From Solen grandis (taxonomy: Eukaryota > Mollusca > Bivalvia > Adapedonta > Solenidae), in contig CM037783.1 of the NCBI GenBank assembly GCA_021229015.1, positions 53,642,904-53,706,903 on the forward strand: a stretch of DNA of 64,000 bases, written 5' to 3'. Below are positions 23,558 to 34,979 of the stretch, piece after piece (within the stretch, counting starts at the first letter, position 1; every line of letters starts with the position of its first letter). The notes beneath the pieces are model-generated. The model made no database searches. It saw nothing but the letters and a program-made list of their open reading frames with translations, and was not told the origin of the DNA. The position numbers and the translations under genes were made by a program.

Positions 23558-24477
23558 GTATTCTGTGGATTGGGGTGGGGGTACATAAATGTACATGTCA
23601 TGATAGAAATATTCACAATTGATGCTGTCTTGTCGTCACTGCCATTTCTGTAAATGTAGTAACTAATGATAATGATGATAAAAACGATGATGATAAGTAG
23701 TAGTCTTTCTGAAATCCAAGAATTTAACGATATCTGGTAGACTTCTCCGCCCATCACCTTTCGACCCATCCTGCAGTTGGCGGGCTAAACGACAATGACT
23801 TATTTCCGACGATTGTTATAATCAAAAGTTAGCTTTTCTCTCTTGCAATGCGGCCAGCAAAAGATACTAGTGATTTCAAGTAGGCGCTGAATCTCTACAT
23901 TGCTCCGATGTTACAATCTTTTGGAACATTCTCCATGTTTATTTCACCCCTACCTCCATCAGAAACAAGCGACCCCACAGCCTGCACATTTCTGACAACT
24001 CCGTTGGAGCTCTTTCTTTCATGGCTCCCTTCACATTCATCTCTCCCACACTGCACTTGATGTATAAAGGCAGATGGACCTAGAGATGACTATGATGGTA
24101 TATTGTACCCTGCTTTCGATAACTATTGAAGAGTTTCACTCAGATACTTCTGGCCACTTTTGGGTCCTTTATTTCCCCCATACTGTCTGCAAGGGGGTGA
24201 TATGATTTGATCGCGGGCACCAGTACCTAGTTACATACCCTTCCGCACAGCTATCTTGCATACAGACAAGATGTGATAAGTGGTAGGCCGAGATCAACTC
24301 AGGTAAGAAGTTGGATCGACTGACGTGACCCAAGTCATTAATAACAAAATACCTGCAGTAGTTCCATCTTCCATACGTCCGACCATTTTTTACATCGGAT
24401 TGTTAAATCCTAACGTGTGTCCTGGTTTGGAAGCACTCCCAGATTTGCTCCTTTCCTTCTGCAGCTCCTTCTGTCTG
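23558..24477. other. Intron of gene 0, no exon seen
   Basis: Part of the long G' to H' intron (23558-26840). Pyrimidine-rich text around 23930-24060 has no open splice-bounded frame. Confidence 0.4.
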
Positions 24478-24700
24478 AAATGGGGTGCCAGGATAGAGGA
24501 GTGGTAACGCGCTTCGCTTCTCACCAATGCGTCCAGGGTTCGTTTCCTAGTCACGTAGTTGAGTTGATACAATGTTCGCCTGTCCAGACACTTGGGTTTT
24601 CTCCGGGTCCCCCGGTTTCCTCCCACAATAATGACCACATACGCCGCCACCAGAATGCCATCGAGAATGATAAAAGATGTGAGAACTTGTGTCGTAATCA
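24478..24700 (+). mobile_element. SINE (family 2), tRNA-derived
   Basis: The head shows box A-like GAGTGGTAACGCGC and box B-like GGGTTCGTTTCC, followed by the TTTTCTCCGGGTCCCCCGGT and TTTCCTCCCAC body typical of dispersed invertebrate SINEs. It ends in an AT-rich tail. Confidence 0.65.
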
Positions 24701-25419
24701 ATGTAAAATAAATCAAGTAAATAAACTTAATCCAAGCATCCGTTGAGCTTTATTGCACTGCTGGAAGTGTTTCAGAGTTTTAGAGCATCCTTTCCTTTTG
24801 TTCTGACTGATCGATTTCGTCTTGTCCTAATCACTTCCCTGACTTGTTGCCTATAGATACAAAAAGAAACTCTGCCAAAATTCATAGCGTTCCAGACAAG
24901 GAATGCCATATTTTAATTATCCACGAACAACGCCCTACATATATATATTGTTTATTTTGAGTAGATATGGAATATATCTCATCGAGCAATGATACAAATT
25001 CAATATCAAATATAAAAAATTATTATATACCTATGTTTGATGCTACGCTTTTTCAACCTGTTTCTAACAGCAAAAATACAGAAACTTGTATCAAGGTCCA
25101 ACGTTTTCCAAACCTGTATCACATCTCTACTATATTTCTATGAGCATAGAATGGAGCTACTTTTATATGACGTCACTGCACAATGTCGATGTCCCTGATT
25201 GAAAACGAAAGCCCCTTAAACACTCCATACTATCACGCGCTGTGTAGAATACGGTCGGACTACTTTATGTACTGTAAGCTTGAAAAAATGTTCCTTTGTT
25301 CTTTTTTGTTTATGGTAAAAAATAATGAAGATTCTTTGAAAATAAATGCAAAATTAAGAATTTATATGGTTATATTATTTGAAGTGAAAAGTAGATATAT
25401 AATAAAAGGACCATAAAAG

Positions 25420-25562
25420 TCGTAGATTGATCCAACAGTGTTATAAGCATTCGTTAAAATATTAACAGTATGAGTGATACACAGATTAACGGAAAATCAC
25501 GATATTTGGGGTAAACCTGTGTATCACTAATGCTGATAACACTCCTCGGATCAATCCACGAT
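25420..25562. repeat. ~143-bp interrupted palindrome (fold-back)
   Basis: Outer arms TCGTAGATTGATCCAACAG and its near reverse complement at 25535-25562 (GATCAATCCACGA end), with a GTGTTAT/ATAACAC pair inside them. Inner arms are GTGATACACAG and CTGTGTATCAC. The central loop is about 35 bp. The whole stretch could fold into one long hairpin; it is probably a miniature inverted-repeat element. Confidence 0.8.
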
Positions 25563-26047
25563 AGTAATAATCCGTTTGTGTCACTTTGAAATGAGATTTA
25601 TTCCAAATCCACTCAAGACAAACACATTTTTTTTTATTTTATGCTAACTGGTGACGGAAAATGGAACTAGTTTGTGTAATCGTTCCTTTTCACACGCGGA
25701 TGAATTAATGTTTTTCTGAACACACATTTTGTCCACCATATTGGATAGTTTTAACGAGAAAAAGTCAGACTTTTATTAACTGGATTTATGTGTTTAATCA
25801 AAACCGTCACACAAAAATAATAAGTCCATTTTGATACATTGACTAGTAAATACATCAAGACTACATCTTACCCCATTTATCTCACAAGAAATAGTAGTTG
25901 CAGCATATCTATATCAGCAACAGCGTGGAGATAGGATATTTCTTACTGATAGAACCCAGTATTTCATCAATTAGCAAAATATAAAAATTAATTTAAAAAA
26001 ATCATAATTCTTTATATGACTTATGCCATTGGATACTAGTATAATTT

Positions 26048-26265
26048 GTTCAGCCCATCACTGCGTGGGTTCGAATCCCGGCAGGGTTATTCGGATTTTC
26101 GTGTAAGGAAGCCTTCCAGCTGGCTTACGGTAGGTCGATGGTTCTACCCGGATGCCTCCGAGAATTCGGGGTCTTCCTTCACCTGTAATTAGCTGGACGT
26201 CGCTATATGACTGAAATACTGTCGAAGCGACAGTAAACACAAATAGTCAAGTCAAGTCATAATTT
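26048..26265 (+). mobile_element. SINE (family 1)
   Basis: Box B-like GTGGGTTCGAATCCCGG heads the element. The shared family body follows (CAGCTGGCTTACGGTAGG, CCGGATGCCTCCG, AGCTGGACGTCGCTATATG), then CTGTCGAAGCGACAGTAAAC and an AAATAGTCAAGTCAAGTC tail. The box A half is degraded. Confidence 0.85.
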
Positions 26266-27366
26266 GTTAACTATTCAGACAGTTAATTCCTAAAATATGA
26301 ATGAAATAAATATAATGCAATAATACCGGTACAGTCTGAAATATAATGTCAATAAATATTCAATGCTTGAGTGGATATGTTATGTAAATATTTATACAAT
26401 CTTTGATGGCTGCAGCGTAATTCCCACGTACACTAGAAGTAAAATATACAACTTATATCTGAAATGATTTTGCTTGTTATACAAGATCCACATTCAACTT
26501 GTTAAATAGTAATAATATACAAGCCTGCGCGGATCATATAAGAGGTAAATTGAATTGTGCCTTAAAATATTGCTTTAATTTATTTATGTGTTCCATTTAT
26601 AAATCATGTCATGTGCATTTACTTTCTTATATCTTTTTACAGGTACCGAATAAAGATACGTCTTCTTACAATGAAAAAGTTATGCAGAAGAGATACAATA
26701 ACAATTACCAGTATTATAAAATGTTTCTTTTATTTGTATTTTGATTATTAATATCTTATTGCTTATTTTTCGTCTTATGAATGTATTAATTAGTTATGAC
26801 TTTATTTACTTTAGATTTAGTTATTTATGTTCTCTTTCAGACTGAAGCACAATTTAATTACCAACGACAGAGAACCGCACCTAGCTGACCAATCGTCCGA
26901 TGCAAGACATAATCCTCCTTCTGACCCGTTCCACTGAGAAAACAGAGGTCATCCATTCATTGGAATCCAGGAGGAGGAGGGGAGATTATGACAGAGCTGG
27001 AGACTTCAAAAGAGGAACGGATAACGACGTTCCGACAAACGTTTATCATACGTTTGCCACTGCAGCTGCAAGTAATGAGACCGAAAACCAGTATGTATAC
27101 AGCACAGTTGTCCGACAAAAACCCTAGAAGATTCGACTATGAAAATGCGGCAATTGGATATGCTTTTGAAGAAATATGCATTCAGGAATGATTGACGCTA
27201 TCTAGAATGTTTGTGGTACAAAGATGCTTCCTGTTGTACATCAAACGCCTGTTCATGGAGCTACAGAGTTTTAATGACATCGGTAATGCCTTTTTGACAT
27301 CCCCTATATCTGTGTACATTTAAATACGTAAATGAATATATATTTGCTTCTCTACAACTTTCTGCA

Positions 27367-27372
27367 AATAAA
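27367..27372 (+). promoter_or_regulatory. Poly(A) signal of gene 0
   Basis: AATAAA about 240 bases after the end of the tail reading frame of exon H'. Confidence 0.4.
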
Positions 27373-28652
27373 AACATTTCATTAAGAACATAATTAGTCT
27401 TGACAAGATATCCCCTGGGTTTATCAATATTCTCATGTTGACCCCAAACAAAAATAAACTAACATTTCATCAACCAAAATGTGTTAATATCAGTTTCTTG
27501 TACTCCATCTTGATTATGTTCATAAACGTATAACGCAAAGTCCATCTCGCTTAAACAAGAATACAAGCACATAAAACAACAATGTACAACTGTACCGTTA
27601 ACATAAATATAATAACCACAAAACGTGTCGATGAAAATTGTTTATAAATATGTTGTTACAATAATCAAGGAGGCTTAATGCAGCTTATCCCCTGTAATTG
27701 ATGTAGCTTAACAAAGAAGTCGTTTTTTTCCTAAATCACTAACCTAAATACCATCAGCCTAAATGAATTTGACATGACCTGCTGTCTCCTCAATATTTGA
27801 CCTTTTGTCTTTCATTAGAAACACATCCCCTTGAAGTCTCACTTCTAAAACAATCACACTTGTTTTATCAATTAAGTTGGAGCTGCGTGGTGATAGTGTT
27901 AATAAAGCAAAATGAAAAATACATCTGGTGAAGAAATAAAATCACACTCTAATCGTTGGCCTAAAAAGAGATGATGAGTTCAGACATAATAATTCTATGT
28001 ACTAAAGTAAACAAGCCCCACTTCCTTACAACTCCATATTTAGAGGCTAGCTTTGCTTGAGAAATTATATTAGACGTCATGAGATCTCCATTTGTGTTTA
28101 ATGAAAAAAAAATCACAATTTATTTCAGAAAAGAACAATTTTGAAATCTCCTTAAGGCTAGATGCTCCAACGCCATCGGTTTTATGTGGTTCTTCCTTTA
28201 GACCAGCCCTGCCTCCTAGATACAATATCCCAAGATGTTTTTCTTTCTCCCTTTTAATACACTCTTTGTAGATCAACTTCTGATTATTAGTATTAGAGAA
28301 GAAATGTTTTCTAGACTGATTCAATAAAATTATTTTTGTAACCATGGTTATGAATATAGTTAATTCGAAAAATAAATCAGGAAGAGTCAAATATCAACAT
28401 TGCCAGGTTCCGTCAGGAATATTTTCATTTGAAGCAAGTTAATTGTTGTTGACACATGGTGACGGACGGAGGGTGATCACAATTACCCATTTTTAGGACA
28501 TTGTGTTCAGGCGAGCGAAAAATAAGTTATTAAATAACACGGAATTACACTGAGATAGCTGTATTCTAATATTAAATGTATTAAAGTTGCGGAGGGTGTT
28601 CCAACAACAGCTGTTCATTATTGGAAATTGAGTGACATCATCATATACTTAC
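27373..28652. other. No supported gene
   Basis: An open minus-strand frame at 28070-28390 (GILYLGGRAGLKEEPHKTDG) has a possible acceptor near 28275 but no clear donor and no recognised domain. About 28445-28520 resembles a dispersed bivalve repeat ending GTTCAGGCGAGCGAAAAA. Confidence 0.35.
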
Positions 28653-28838
28653 AGCCCTCATCCAAGATGTCGTTAAGACATCGGATCAGGTTTGTCGGTA
28701 TGGCACTGAGAGCGCTCTGTACGAATACGATAGTGGTTATTTTCCAGGCCGGGATAGAAGTAGGATATGCTTTTGATAATACTCCTTTGACCTGTAGCGT
28801 TTGGATGTCTCTGATTCTTGTGTTTGGAGGCATGCGGC
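28653..28838 (-). CDS. Candidate internal exon of an unidentified minus-strand gene
   Basis: A 186-nt minus-strand segment with a consensus acceptor (TTTTCATTCTCAG/GCCGC) and donor (GAGGGCT/GTAAGTAT), open throughout in phase 1-1. It reads RMPPNTRIRDIQTLQVKGVL, then PAWKITTIVFVQSALSAIPT and RCLNDILDEG. The middle is hydrophobic enough for a membrane segment. No family recognised and no neighbouring exon placed with confidence. Both splice sites are strong and the exon is symmetric, the main reasons for calling it. Confidence 0.4.
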
Positions 28839-29468
28839 CTGAGAATGAAAATAATGCGCTAATGTAGGGAATAAACAAAATATGATACAGGCACATTGGA
28901 TTTTATATTATATATATTTTGAACACATTGTTCTATGGATATTTATCAACGTACGAATCTGACTTTATATGAAAGAAAGAGCGAGGGCAGAGAGGGTTGC
29001 AATATTATTCAGTGATACAAAACAAACAAATTTCCGTAGAGAACTTCATAATATATTAGGCCAAACAATAATGAACAAACAAATAAGCACATTATTAAGA
29101 TAATTTGAGAAAGAGTTATATTAACAGCAAATAGCATTTATCTTTCTGATTAAGCATTAGTGGTTCATATCAATATCGATTATCAGCAAAGTATTCCTTT
29201 TTTTCAACTATAATTCATTGTAGACCTATAATTACATGTATCTAGATTGTGTGTTTCATCTGTCGTGAGTTAAGTAGAAGGCGTCGTCGTAAAGAGCTAG
29301 CCGATCTGAAGATCGTGGACTCAAACTTTGTTGTTTATTATCTTGCATGACATCTTCTGGGCATTAAAGATGACTCGGAATTGGGTATTCATATTCCAGC
29401 AACAACCGAATTCCCAGCCAGTAAGGAATTGGATATTGTAAATATTTAAAGATTAAGGCAAATTAATA

Positions 29469-29523
29469 GCGCAGTTTGAATACCCAGCTGAATTTGGATA
29501 TAACTGGGTTTCCAAACTGTGCT
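29469..29523. repeat. Short inverted repeat hairpin
   Basis: GCGCAGTTTGAATACCCAG pairs with CTGGGTTTCCAAACTGTGC at 16 of 19 positions across a 17-nt loop. The TACCCAG motif recurs nearby (29400-29600), suggesting fragments of a small dispersed element. Confidence 0.6.
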
Positions 29524-30077
29524 ACGAATAATCCGTTCATACATTTACAAATGAATACCCTATTCTCAGCTGGCTGGTTGAGACTGGATACTAAATACCC
29601 AGATCCCACCCAACTTCACACACTCACATCATTATTGAATAAGGTCTTATCACATTAAAACATTAATCCACTACGGCCTACGAGAAAATATTTTTCAGTG
29701 CTATCATTTCATAATGTGCCCCAGCAGCAACTGCTGTCATCCTTGAGTATGCTTTTAATTTTGATTTGTCTCTGGAAGAAAACTATTACACTCGGTGTAA
29801 CCGTGGACGTATGTAATGTATAATTTGAAACCGCTTGTTGTGCACTGTATGCAACAAAATATGTAGATCAACTAGATAACAATGTAACGATATTTTAATA
29901 TCTACGTATGTCACCTGCGCTTCATTAACTTCGGGTTTTGAGTCTCGGGTTTCTTCTCTGTGTAAATTTGTAATGTTATTTCGAGAGATATGTTAATGTA
30001 CTTCTTGTTCTGAATTAATCAAACTGACTTACAATTAGTTTAAATTAAACGTGTAGTTTATTCTTCAAATGTAATTG

Positions 30078-30240
30078 TTATACCATTGATAGCGAACTTA
30101 AGTACTTCCTTGTTTCACTGTACTCGTCTCCAAGTCCCGCAAAGTCAATGATATTGTGAAGGTATGGGCGTAACCTTCTCATCCGTTGTTCCTGTGGGTG
30201 CCAGTTGAAGTCAGCGCCGGAAACGCCACAGTTCACATAG
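30078..30240 (-). CDS. Candidate terminal exon of an unidentified minus-strand gene
   Basis: Minus-strand frame entered from acceptor ATATATGTACAG/CTATG at 30240, reading YVNCGVSGADFNWHPQEQRM, then RRLRPYLHNIIDFAGLGDEY and a stop at 30078. AATAAA follows the stop by about 20 bases on the minus strand (about 30065-30060). The residue mix looks like real protein. No domain recognised. It lies 1.9 kb downstream, on the same strand, of the P-loop fragment at 32128-32368; membership of the same gene is only a possibility. Confidence 0.4.
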
Positions 30241-32127
30241 CTGTACATATATATGACATAATTTATATGTACCTTCACATGCTGATCAATATACATTTGT
30301 AAACAAGAGTGGAAATGCGGGAAATAATAACAACAATAAACAAAGCAAACCGGTTTTCTACACGGAAGTAATACCCATTTTTGACCCCCAACCTCTTATT
30401 TTGAGTGTAACATTGACATTGAGCTGTGAACCTGAATCATAAGCTCGCACACCGTCTAATCAAAATATATAGCTGTACCAGTTTTCATAATCTCATACCA
30501 TGACAAAGTAACGGTCCAAACAACGGGAGTTGACGATTGCCTCTCTGACCACTCACCCACCATCTCCAGACAAGACGATTTTTTTCTTACATAGGTGTAC
30601 CTGATTACTGTGTGTAACACATGAGAATACATCTTACTGCCTTAAACTAAAAGGACACTTCAATTTATTGACGAATTATTATTATTATTATTTTTACACT
30701 ACATTTATATAGCACTTTTTTCATATATATTATACGTTCAAAAGTGCTTTACAATCTGTTTAAACACAAAAAAGAAAATAGGAGATGTAAAATACATGCA
30801 ATGAAACCATCCACTGAAACTAAAGACGCCTAAAAGAAGGTAAGAATATCATGCGTAGAGTGTTTTAAAATATGAGTAACAACAGTGTCATAATATCAAA
30901 TAGTATTAAAGTAAAGTAAAGGTTCCCAAAAAAAGGGAAAATTAACGTGTAAAAACCAACATTAAAATGTTTAAATCCACAGTTATTTAAAGTTCAGTAA
31001 TCGAATAAATGTACAAAGATATCTCAGAAGTTTATCTTTAACCTAAAGTGATAAAAAATGTTTTGTAAGGCCACTCAACCACCAGAAAACATTTAGCTAT
31101 AAGTCTTTATACAGAGATATTTATAAACAAGACTCAAGTTCAACCAAGCATACTTAGGTGTAATACTTAAATTCGTATAGGCGAACTTTGCTATTCTTTT
31201 CTTTTTTCATTCAAATACCAATGTATTTCATTTCCCAACAATGTTAAATAGATGATAAGGTAAAAATATGTCAACATTGTCATGTGTTTAATATTCCGTA
31301 AAAATAAACGAAGGAATGCGTTTTACCTAATTTAAGAATGTAAGTATTACTTAGCGCTTAGGATAATTGCTGGTCGGATTCGAACCTGGTCTGAACTCAA
31401 TTACCAATACTTAGTGCAAAGTCACAGTCAAAATCCTGATAAGTAAAAAAAAGATTTCTTCAATTAATGACGCCCGAAATATCCAAGTAAAGTACATCAT
31501 TGATATAAATAGATACCGAATTCTTAGACTTAAACAGTTGCCTTTTTCGTTGACATGAATACAGTGTTATCTTTTTCTTGGCATTTCTTTGAAATGAATA
31601 TAGTGTTATCTGTTTTTGTTGGAATAAATAATAACCTTATTCTTTGAAATGAATATAGTGTTATCTAATTCGTTGACAATTTAAAAATTAATTTTTTTTT
31701 GGTAAAAAATATTATTATTGTTGAAATAAATAATTACCTTATTCATTAGTTGATATAAATACAGTGTCATCTTATTCGTTTATATAAAGGAAGGTTACCA
31801 GTTGGAAACTAAAGGTATTGACTTAAACTCGAACACAGACAGTTTATTTATAATTCAGGTGATGGCAAACCACGTGATTCACGTGACTTGCTTGACACTT
31901 TTCTAAAGTGAGACTTTAAGAATATGAGATTCAACAAGGGAAAATTTTGAAAAGAAGTCCTTCACTGGAAATAGTAGAATATATTTCATACTGTGAAATT
32001 ATCAAAATATTTTTTGCAATCCGCTCAAAAGGACACAATGAATTTCTATTGTTTAACTCTACCTGTCTTAGCAAATTACTTAAAAGAAAACTAGTGAGAT
32101 GTATTTATTTCACACATATACACACAC
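30241..32127. other. No supported gene
   Basis: AT-rich sequence with imperfect repeats of a GTTGA-ATGAATA-AGTGTTATCT-TT phrase (about 31550-31780), perhaps an old tandem duplication. A degraded tRNA-like stretch with a GGATTCGAACC box lies at about 31345-31425. Confidence 0.4.
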
Positions 32128-32368
32128 TTATGGTACCAGGTCAGTCGTCCGTGATTGTCTGCTTTCAGAGCCAAATGTAGCCCTTCCTTCGAAACGCCCT
32201 GTCAGCGCAGCGTGTATTGTATCTATAAAATCACTCTTCCCCGAGCCACTTGTACCAGTGAGCAATATATTTTTGGTGTATCATTTTCCGAGTACTTGGC
32301 ATAATACTCTATTTCACCTAATAGTTCGTTGATTTCGTCTTCAGAACCGTTGGTTTCCACCTTCCAAC
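32128..32368 (-). pseudogene. P-loop NTPase fragment, IFI44-like
   Basis: Minus-strand exon with acceptor GAATTTTACAG/GTTGG at 32368. It opens with WKVETNGSEDEINELLGEIE, then after a one-base frame change reads ILLTGTSGSGKSDFIDTIHA and GRFEGRATFGSE before a stop at 32128. GTSGSGKS is a Walker A loop. A preceding ILL strand, the following DFIDTI helix and a small-residue FGS block resemble the GTPase start of interferon-induced protein 44-like proteins, a family often expanded in bivalves (family knowledge). The frameshift, early stop and missing downstream motifs make it a fragment or pseudogene. Septin- or GIMAP-like identity is an alternative. Confidence 0.5.
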
Positions 32369-32599
32369 CTGTAAAATTCATAACATATAATATACAAGAC
32401 TAATTTTGATGTAAAGCATCAAAGACGCCACCCATGTTTTTGAAGCACGACTTAAATAAAGCAAAGCCATATAGAAAAGGTCCAAAAACAACAAAAAAAA
32501 CTTATCAAATTATTTAGAAATTATTTAGAAATATAGAACAAAAAAGTACAGAACATACTTTAATCATTGTAGACACATTATGTGATGATAAGTTGAGAT

Positions 32600-32820
32600 A
32601 CCATAAATTAAGTATTGTAAGTATTGTTTTCATTGTCATTAAATTTCGTGGAATATGTGATTTAATCAATTTCGTTGGTACATATATCCGTGGAACCATG
32701 TACTAGAAAACGAGGTCTATGAAATAAACAGTTTTTGTAAGGATAAATATTCGTGGATAAAGTCATCCACGAAATCAATGAAAATTAGTCCCTCCCGAAA
32801 AATAATGATTCTACAGTAAT
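32600..32820. repeat. Dispersed repeat with GTGGA/TCCACGAAA motifs
   Basis: Shows AAATTTCGTGGAATATGTG, TCCGTGGAACCATG, ATTCGTGGAT, TCCACGAAATCAATGAAAAT and ATGATTCTACAGTA, the order seen in a very common molluscan dispersed repeat (general knowledge). Confidence 0.5.
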
Positions 32821-33480
32821 CTATAGATCAATGAAGATACATTTTACAACAGGTTATTCCTTTCTTATATAATTACTGGAATAGTCAGAGTTAACAAGAT
32901 GCATGAACTTTCCAGACAGTAAGCTACTAAGGCGTTTTTAATGTCAATGTTAAAAAAAATCATCATCATTATCAGCAACAGCAGAAGCAACAACAAGGAC
33001 AATGATAAAGAAACAATTCTGCACAGATAAGTTTAGATACAGGTCCCGGTATTTATTAATAATCTTCCCAATATTTATTACTTCCCTTTAATAACGTAGT
33101 TTGGCGTAGGAGTATGGCATTCTTTTTGTGTTGATGATATGTATAAAATTAAATATATCTTTACCAGGCTTTACAACATAAGCTATGTAATGTTCAGTTA
33201 AATTTACCAATTCAAGCCCTATACATACTGGGACCGCACTATTCATATACTACATATTGGGCTTGGGCTGTAAATTAGACATGTCCGCTATGGCCATATG
33301 TATAGAATTTGTGTGTTTTTACACTTTCTATATTATGCTTTAATACTTACTTTTAAACTGCTCTTTCATTAATTTTTCAGGTTGACAGTTTTTATCTAAA
33401 ATCTGAATATTTTATGCTTTAAAAGCTTTAAAATTTCTTAAATTAAATTGTAAAAAATACAAATTAAAACCTAAGTTAGC

Positions 33481-34302
33481 TTGTCAGTTTTTTTAATTTG
33501 GGGTGGTTTTGAAAAAAAAATTGAAAGGTTACATTTAAAATTTATTAAATATATTTTAAAAGTTAGAAATAGTGTAGCAAATGCTGCAGTATATGGTGAA
33601 TTAGGTAGATACCCTTTGTATGTGTCAAGATATTTAAGAATTATCAAATATTGGTTTAACATTTTAAATACAGACAATATAATTATTAAACAAGTTTATG
33701 AGCAATCACTTAGTGATTGTAATATAGGTTTAGATAACTGGGCTAAAAAGGTAAAAATATTGTTATGTAATTATGGTTTTGTTGATGTTTGGAATCATCC
33801 GGAATTATATGATTTAAAATGTTTTTTACCTATTTTCAAGCAAAGAATTGATAATTTTATACAAAGTTGGCATTCAGAAAAAGAATCGAGTGGTGTACTT
33901 GATCTTTATAATAATTGTAAAAGTATCTTTGAATATGAAGATTATTTAAATATTTTACCACAAAGTCTTAGATTTAGTATTACAAAATTAAGAATTTCAG
34001 GTCATAGTTTAAGAATACAAACGGGTAGGTATGGGCAAAATAGAATTCCTAGAAATGAAAGATACTGTCAATGCTGCAATACTTTAGATATAGAAGACGA
34101 ATACCATTTTATTTTAAAATGTTCGTGTGATGTAAACTTAAGAAAAGGTTTCATAAATAAATATTTCTATAATAAACCTAGTATGTATAAATTTATGTTA
34201 TTATTAAAATCAAAGAATAAGACAACACTTACTAAATTAGCTTTATATGTGCAGAAAGCAACGGAACTTAGAAATAGTTTACTAAATAATGTGGCTAACT
34301 GA
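33481..34302 (+). mobile_element. LINE ORF2 C-terminal fragment, intact 273-codon frame
   Basis: The longest clean retroelement frame in the window. It starts within the post-RT region (KIERLHLKFIKYILKVRNSV), continues through FLPIFKQRIDNFIQSWH and SLRFSITKLRISGHSLRI, and ends with a zinc-knuckle-like CQCCNTLDIEDEYHFILKC (C-x2-C-x10-H-x4-C). The first ATG is probably chance, since this is a 5'-truncated insertion. AT-rich 3' sequence follows, with a (GT)n run at 34800-34830 and AATAAAG near 34946. Absence of frameshifts suggests a younger copy than the other LINEs here. Confidence 0.85.
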
Positions 34303-34796
34303 TATATAGGTATTATTATATTTATTTAATATAAAGTTTTTCTTATGTATTGTATAGTGTTTGTATTGGTCTAAATTAATTACATTCCAGTGCTGTTTTA
34401 TAATGGATATGCTACCAATATACGACAATTGTGTATATGTGTATATCTTTTTGAATTACGTTTTGCTTAACCCTTACGTTTCGTTTCGGTAAGGGAGGGT
34501 GCATTTATGGATAACCTTTGAAATTTTTTTACTTTTTTTACATTTTATTTAATCTGTCGTATAATTTCCTTGTTTCTTGACAAGGGAACCTCCATGGTAC
34601 ATACAATTTTGCTAACATGCATTTAAGAGAACAATATTGTTCAGTTCATTATTACTACACATATCTTAAATAACAAGTTAATCTTTGTGATTACGATCGA
34701 ATGACCTTGTAGATTATCACAAATCTGTAATTAAAAGCCATAAAAATATTTTTTGAAAAAAAGAAAAAAGGAAAAAAAAAAAACTAAAATATATGC

Positions 34797-34799
<3 letters not shown>

Positions 34800-34830
<31 letters not shown>
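34800..34830. repeat. (TG)n microsatellite
   Basis: About fifteen uninterrupted dinucleotide units within the 3' region of the LINE fragment. Confidence 0.95.
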
Positions 34831-34833
<3 letters not shown>

Positions 34834-34979
34834 TACCTATTATGTGGTTCATCCTCTATGACAAGAAATTGTCTTTATTGTATGTGACCAAATGGATTAT
34901 GTGGTTACTTTATTTATATTGACTATGTACATTGTACACGTCGAAAAATAAAGCTTTGTATCTCTTGTATGATCTCAAA

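Larger units (their letters stand above)
20658..27127 (+). pseudogene. Gene 0: broken CTLD-type receptor, 3' exons only
   Basis: Five exons homologous to gene 1 lie in the same order. D' 20658-20817 is the CTLD1 end; it is 160 nt, one base too many, so the frame breaks after TASQ. E' 21622-21801 is the first half of CTLD2 (SWLEALSLCSRSKQHLYYK), intact. F' 23111-23218 is the second half (FPFCVSLSRYNESRLYLYED), intact. G' 23452-23557 is the transmembrane exon (YYFVIVAAVLVVVL), intact. H' is 26841-27127. Splice phases of E' to H' match gene 1. H' read in the spliced phase stops at 26935, but one base off it continues with GDYDRAGDFKRG, NVYHTF and YVYSTVV, related to the gene 1 tail, so a second frameshift is implied. 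No signal, CTLD1 start or WSC exon is visible. An AATAAA lies at 27367. Confidence 0.7.

Noticed and set aside
26643..26710. Possible extra cytoplasmic exon of gene 0 after TTTTTACAG
   Set aside because: No usable GT donor at the end and no counterpart in gene 1.
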